Of a stretch of DNA of 64,000 bases, positions 55,604-64,000 are shown piece by piece. The DNA is taken from positions 42,971,096 to 43,035,095 of the forward strand of contig NC_091930.1 of NCBI RefSeq assembly GCF_041260155.1, written 5' to 3'. Made by a program: the position numbers and the translations under genes. The notes beneath the pieces were generated by a model, which saw nothing but the letters and a program-made list of their open reading frames with translations, was not told the DNA's origin and ran no database searches. This stretch comes from Ptychodera flava. Its lineage: Eukaryota > Hemichordata > Enteropneusta > Ptychoderidae. Position 1 is the first letter of the stretch. The number at the start of each line of letters is the position of its first letter.

Positions 55604-58600
55604 TACTATCAACATACAAGTAATACGACTCGAATAACAAAACGACAGACTTTACGGATGCTTGTTTATGCAAATTGATTCATATGAAATATTTTTCTTG
55701 TCGTTTTAATGATTTTTTCAATTGCGATTTTTATAACTTCGCCTCTATAAGCCAACCCTACAGAGTCAACAAGAGAACATTCTAGTCAAAACTCTTTGAA
55801 ATTATCGCTTCGAAAACAAGAATTACGTATATCCTCTTTTTTGGTAAAATTTAAGCTGTCCTACTTGACTACATGCTAAGTGCACCAGCTTGTAGGTTTT
55901 GATTTCAGTTATACACAGACTCCTTACCCATAACCTAGCAAGCTTCAGTTTTGTCAAGTTCCATTCTTCTGGCAATCAAGCTATACGCTTTTATTAAACA
56001 TTGTGTGCCTGTATTGCCAATCCTGCATATTGTTTAAACGCGATCACACTATTTGCACTCATATTTTAACAAGATAAAATATACTTTTCACGATCATCGT
56101 CATTGAAACTGCTTAAAACACAGCTTAGGGCAGCTCACATAAAACAGCCTAGCTAGAAGAAACTTATTATGCGTCCAAAAAGTAATTTTTCAAAACAATA
56201 GTGAAGTAGTCAGATTGAGGGATTACAGAGGCAGACGCCTTGGTAAACTTTACAAAGTCGAGCAAAGTGCACCCTCAGCGGTTAAAAAACATTTGTCATT
56301 TGTCTTTATAAACCGTTCAGTGTTCACGATTATTGTTTATATCGTCATGAACACTTGCGGCTAAATGAGAGAAGGCCTACATAGATAACGACATTTAAAT
56401 ATCCTCACAATTGCGCACGACCAGTAGATAGACATGTGTCGCCAAATACGCCTCTTTGAGTTAGTAGGCTTTTAACAGCTCTTCCTCAACGCAAGTCATT
56501 GAAGGCAATCTGAATATTACATTGCTTTCATTGTCAGAAAGTAAAAAAAGCCTCGGAGTAATGAATCAATATTATCTTGTGTGATGGAAGAATGTGATGT
56601 AACCATGGCGATATATACGTGTACAGAAAAGACAAGGCACAAGGATAGATGTATTATAATGACGAACACAAAGCCACAAGACTAATGATGCCACGAATTG
56701 ATTTTTCCAATTATTATTATTTTATTGGAATTCAACAGGTCTAATATGTACACATTGTCATAAGTGACCTTCTGACCTTAGAGTGACAAAATATAATAAG
56801 GCAAGTGTATTGGACAGAGTTATGAAATATGCATCGATAATGATCACATTAAAGAGAAAGATGTCTAACCTGTTAACTTAAATAAGTATTAAAAATCAAT
56901 TCTACAGTCATGTGACTGGCTGTTAAAACAGCATTCTTTTTATGGGTCAGCTATTCTAGATATTCTAATGTCAATTTACTGGGAATTTCAATAAAAATTG
57001 CCTTTACCGAGTATATTCGATACAATGCAAACTTAGCGTCGTAACCATGAACGTGGAACTCTTAAAATTAAGAAAAGTCAGGTAACAATCGATACTGAGA
57101 TGAAATATATTGTGTCTATGTGTATAGATGGCTGGCTTAATGAATGTGAAAGTATATCTGACCTTTAAAATTTACCAAAAAATAGTTTAAGGTGTGTTAC
57201 AATATGACGTCATCATCAAGAAGATGTAGCTCTGAAATATCTGAGAAAATGAAACAAAGCTGTTTCTTATGCTTTCAATACTTCGACAGGTAAATACCTG
57301 AGGCATTCTGAAAGCAACGAGTAATGTTGTGGATAGAAAATTGCGTTTGACTAGGTTGAATGCAAGCGACAAAATATCAGAGGAACAAAACGCGTACGTA
57401 TTATAATTATTAAAAGTAAATTACGCAAGGAAAATACAATGCAAATTCGAGAATGTCTTAGATTACAAGTTCAACAACTCATTTTCGTCAGTAACATTGC
57501 CCAGGGAAACACAGTGCAAGAGTTTCTTCAGAATATAGCCCCGAAAGTATACATCAAAGTCAAAAATTACAATATTTGGAAATAATTCTTTATATATACA
57601 GCCATTACATAGGGATAATTATGAGTACTTTTTTGTAGTTGATTAAACAAACCCAACAAAAGTTTATCATCTGAAATACCTATTATTTAGAATCGAGTAC
57701 CCAGAAATACTGTTAAAATGACGATTATTGTATACAAATAAATGAGAAAAATCAAATCCTGTCCTCAACGACGTGTATGCAATGTAGCAGGGTGAGAGGT
57801 TTGATATTAATATTGCTGACACGTAGCTCGATTGCACTAAGACTACCGTCAGTGATCTGGGTTCTACAAATAATATGTTGGGCTGTGGCTTATGCCAAGT
57901 CAGAACTGGAACAACACAACAACCATTCAAGAACTAGAGTACATACAGTGTGATTCCAAAGGTAGTTTTATTGAATTACATTATTGAGTTGCGAGATTTA
58001 CATTTGCATATGAAAAGCTCGTTTTATTGTACTCTATAAATTCTTCTATTTAACATCGGTAAATTTCACTACAAAATGTCGAGACAAGTTTTGTAATGTT
58101 GAAGGCCTTCTCGCATGCCTTCTGCTTCAAGGCTGCTTACTGACTGAATTGTATGTACCATAGTATTAGGATGGGAACATAACGAATAGCAGTGAGTAAG
58201 AAGCATATTTGCGGATGGTGTAGCGGCTATATGTCTGCTGCGGGTTCAACTTGTGGCAACGCACGTCACACCATGACCCTAAGTCGACTCATATCAGAAC
58301 AAAAGCCGAACCAAGCACCGCGGTCCCTACCAAGAATATGCGGCTGCTGAGTTAGATGGACTATTCATCCAGTAGAATAGAACTGCAGTGAGATGGCCCG
58401 GAAAATTTAAGTACAATGATTGCCTCGATGCCTTTTCACAAACGATTGGCATGGTAATCAGTGGTAAGGGACGGATTATATTTTTCTGTGTCCATGGTTG
58501 CGAGAAACATATGTGAAGTACTCCTATATACGTAAGCCAGGTTCAGTAAGATCAGCTTATAATGTTTCAAGGCCCAACCATACAACATGGCCGGGCGGAT

Positions 58601-58690
58601 TGCGTATAGTGATGCGTGATAAATACATGCTAGACATTAAAAAATAATCAAAATAAATATGTAATACATAAGGAACTTACAGGGACAAAA
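55604..58690. other. No gene seen
   Basis: AT-rich. No domains were found on either strand. The CUB gene reads leftwards and may have further small exons here that I could not recognise. Confidence 0.4.
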
Positions 58691-58697
58691 CAAAAAG

Positions 58698-58701
58698 GTA
58701 C

Positions 58702-58733
<32 letters not shown>

Positions 58734-58838
58734 GTATCTATGTATCTATCTATGTATGTATGTATCTATGTATCTATCTATCTATGTATCTATGTATCTA
58801 TGTATCTATGTATCTATCTATCTATCTATCTATCTACC
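58698..58838. repeat. (TATC/TATG)n microsatellite
   Basis: CTATCTAT runs mixed with GTATCTATG variants over about 140 bases. Confidence 0.95.
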
Positions 58839-59136
58839 TTCCCTGACTTTCATTCGTATACGTTTCTTACTTTCAAAGCGGCAATGTGTATTATAGTTCT
58901 GTGATACACAGTTTAACCCAACCTTGATTAGCTATGCAGGTAAATGTGGTATAGATCACTGAAAATGTAAATGACAGACAGTTTCAAACAGCGTTGGAGG
59001 CGTCCTTCACCGTCCACTACAAAGTACACAATACTAAAACAGCCATCTATGCAGCTTCTTGGTTTGTATTCTTGCATCATTCACAATGCTGAGACGATCG
59101 ACAGCAGCAATGGAACTACGATCATCAGCGTTAATC

Positions 59137-59183
<47 letters not shown>
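59137..59183. repeat. (GA)n microsatellite
   Basis: A pure GA run. Adjacent frames rich in Arg-Glu or Ser-Leu are artefacts. Confidence 0.95.
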
Positions 59184-59186
<3 letters not shown>

Positions 59187-59918
59187 AAAAATCAATGTTG
59201 ATGTGACCGTTTTGGTTAACTGTCTGTACGCTTGTAATGTAACACAACCCAATGGCATGAGACTGCAAGCAAGATGTTGTAGAAATATTTTTACGAAGGT
59301 TTACGGTGTATTCTGCGGCCGTCGCCGGACTCTCTGGACGCTCGAGCGGGGACAGCAGAATGCGCCCCACGGCCATGTACCACACCCCGACGGAATTGGT
59401 GCCCTTGGCCTCTCACTAGTGGGTTTTGTTAATTTCACATATGTTACAACAAAAACTTATACAAAAAAATGATGCTCATTACGTGTTCCGACGTCTGAAG
59501 TTTGACAGACTAACCATTATTGTTTTCCTACATTAATGACCAGCTTTGATGTAGATGACGTTATTGATTTCTCATCAGTTATGCCAAACCTCCGGTTCTG
59601 ACCGAGTACTTAATTGTTTGCATGCTTAAAGGTCAAAGGCTAATGCAGAAGCAGTTTTAGAGGAACAATTCTCGCCCACAGACCACAGTAACTCCGTGGG
59701 TGGAGGGATTGTGCCCAAACCTAGATTTCGCTGCAATTACGGTGGAAAAGAATAGTGAAACAGCCTATATTTAGATTAAAGACTAATTTGTAATAATTGA
59801 CATGGTTTTTAAAATGTTATATTCTAAAAACAACAGGGTAAATGAGCAGAAGCCTGCCGGAACTGGCGTGATCGTAAGGAAAGGAAACATTAGAGTTTAA
59901 AAATATATAAGCCTTTAA

Positions 59919-60819
59919 ACAGTCCGGGTCAGCTCCAAAATTGGAGACTCATTATGATAATGTATTCCGGCATTCAGCCAATCATCGACCAGATTACATC
60001 ATTAATAAAGTACGGGTCACGCTGTGTCACAAATACCCACCAAGTGTGATCGGCAGTTTTGGGCCGCTTATTAAGCCCCTGTCTTGTGAATTTCGACGAA
60101 TTTCGACAGTCAACATAATCCACGTGTTCTGCAGAAGGTCATGTCCAACAAGGAGTCCGATTAGTGAACAAATATTCGAAATATTGACGATTCATTTCTC
60201 CCCCAAGTTTATCGATTTCGCTCAAGTACCGAAAATCATTTTGTGGATGTTCGTCATCTCTATTAGAAATACTGTTATAAAGGTTATTTGTGTAGGTACG
60301 CGTATAACATTTTGCAAGAAAGAAGAGCAATGTCAGAGCTTTAGAACGATACCTGTTTTGTAGTTGTCAAACGCAGACTAAAAATGGTACGCGATTTTGA
60401 AAATGTGTTGACAGAGTGGCCACACAACTGTTCCCCATACGGTAGAATTTGTATCGCTGCCATCTCCGACACAAATGAGGTATTCTGAACGATTTGTGTA
60501 GGTACACGATTTATATTTCGCAGGACTTCAAGCCAGAGTCTAGGAATCACAGCGATATATGGGGTTTGGTTGTCTTAGCCAGAATAAAACTGGTACGCGA
60601 TTTTGAAATTGTGTTTTGACAGAGTGGCCACCACAACTGTTCGACATTATGACAGAATACGGCGCGGGAGTTCGACACAGTATGGCGTACGTAACGAAGG
60701 ACGCATGTGGAGGTTGCCAGGAAATGCAATTTTTACTGATGGCGCGCTGGCCGCTGATTGGCTAATGAGAGGGGAAAATATTATGGTATAGCGCTCCAAT
60801 TTGGAGCTGACCCGGACTG
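59919..60819. mobile_element. ~900-bp terminal-inverted-repeat element, probably non-autonomous
   Basis: The left end CAGTCCGGGTCAGCTCCAAA and the right end TTTGGAGCTGACCCGGACTG are inverted repeats of about 27 bases with one indel. TTAA occurs at both edges (59915-59918, 60820-60823), fitting a piggyBac-like target, with a one-base ambiguity on the left. Inside, GGTACGCGATTTTGAAA and GACAGAGTGGCCAC recur at 60385 and 60592. The 140-codon frame at 59941-60363 has no recognised domain. Confidence 0.8.
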
Positions 60820-60824
60820 TTAAA

Positions 60825-61322
60825 AATATTGTTGTTCTTCTCTCTCTGACGCAAATAGCAGTCTTTTGGGCATCTATAAGTAAACTTTGTCGTAGCTATA
60901 GTGTTTCACATCTGCTGTGCCTAAAATAGTATTTCCTGGCGAAGTAGAAGTAGTATAGCCTTCGGATGTTTACAAGATACCAGTTGCTTATTAATAATTT
61001 GTCTCGGTTGTCAATGCTCATTTACATAAGGTTTAGGCGTAAGGAATTTGGAAGTTGCACTGCAGTGCAAATACCGATGCGCTCCGGTGCAAGTGAATAT
61101 GTAAAATAGGCGACACTTTTTATTACAGCATTTCAAACATAGGTTGTGCTTTTATTTCGTACTCTTGTGTCAGTCCTAAAAATAACTGCATAGAGAAATA
61201 CGATTCCGAATATTAGGTATATTATATCATAAAGAAGTAAACGTGCTCTTAAATAAAATTGTTCAATATTTATATGGTGACAAGAAAGTGAATAGTGAAA
61301 TCATCACGTGCATATAACTCAC
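60825..61322. other. No gene recognised; downstream intron of the CUB gene
   Basis: It follows the donor of the LDLa exon on the minus strand. Short frames only. Confidence 0.45.
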
Positions 61323-63911
<2,589 letters not shown>

Positions 63912-63946
63912 CTTAGAAAACTTCACCTTTACGAGTAAAGGGAAAA

Positions 63947-63947
<1 letters not shown>

Positions 63948-64000
<53 letters not shown>
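63948..64000. repeat. (TA)n microsatellite at window end
   Basis: A pure TA run reaching the end of the window, just upstream of the CUB-1 C-half exon. Confidence 0.95.

Noticed and set aside
58215..58290. tRNA-like stretch (GGTGTAGCGGCTA and GCGGGTTCAACTTG)
   Set aside because: A- and B-box resemblance is weak and no acceptor stem could be paired by eye.
59034..59472. Frames with Arg-Glu or Ser-Leu runs near 59.1 kb
   Set aside because: Caused by the GA repeat; sequence on either side has no domain.
59941..60363. 140-codon frame inside the 900-bp inverted-repeat element as a transposase
   Set aside because: No recognised domain or catalytic motif and it starts inside the terminal repeat.

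Overview
This is eukaryotic genomic DNA, AT-rich, with short GT-AG introns, microsatellites and many transposable elements. No bacterial or phage gene is visible. The mix points to a marine invertebrate, most likely an invertebrate deuterostome such as a hemichordate or amphioxus-like animal. The evidence is a Gmr1-type Ty3/gypsy element with integrase upstream of reverse transcriptase, a Penelope-like element, a CR1/L2-like LINE, a Crypton-like recombinase, TRADD-N-like and CUB/PAN/LDLa domains, and phase-1 exon modules. The species cannot be fixed from sequence alone.

Layout. 0-6.5 kb holds a decayed Crypton-like recombinase, palindromic MITE-like hairpins and a ~2.5 kb terminal-inverted-repeat element carrying a broken HIRAN-like fragment. 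6.59-10.22 kb holds the best gene: three exons with matching phases encoding a 1059-residue protein. It has a duplicated glycosyltransferase-B-like N-lobe and one C-lobe, then a TRADD-N-like domain and a long coiled coil. A divergent two-exon paralogue (444 residues) lies at 26.2-27.7 kb on the same strand. Between the two are a Penelope fragment, a 217-bp satellite with higher-order structure (12.06-15.09 kb), long degenerate repeats, a 226-bp repeat carrying nuclear-receptor-like sites, nested palindromes and a longer Penelope copy in the opposite orientation. Both Penelope copies end in the motif found in every satellite unit.

27.8-36 kb is repeats plus a CR1-like LINE that is itself interrupted by a 1100-bp element with a 9-bp target duplication. 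37.1-47.9 kb (minus strand) is a multi-exon RING/TRAF-zinc-finger gene of an invertebrate family, broken by stops and frameshifts. A very young Gypsy element (LTRs differing by about two changes) sits in one intron and an older LTR fragment cuts an exon edge. 48-61 kb is almost gene-free, with repeats, hairpins and a 900-bp inverted-repeat element. 61.3-63.9 kb (minus strand) holds four or more exons of a secreted or membrane protein with CUB, CUB, PAN and LDLa modules. The PAN exon lies inside the intron that splits the second CUB domain.

The strongest candidates for something new are: (1) the glycosyltransferase-like/TRADD-N/coiled-coil gene and its paralogue, which look like a sensor or scaffold family with a decayed catalytic dyad; (2) the PAN cassette nested inside a CUB domain; (3) the shared end motif of Penelope copies and the local satellite.
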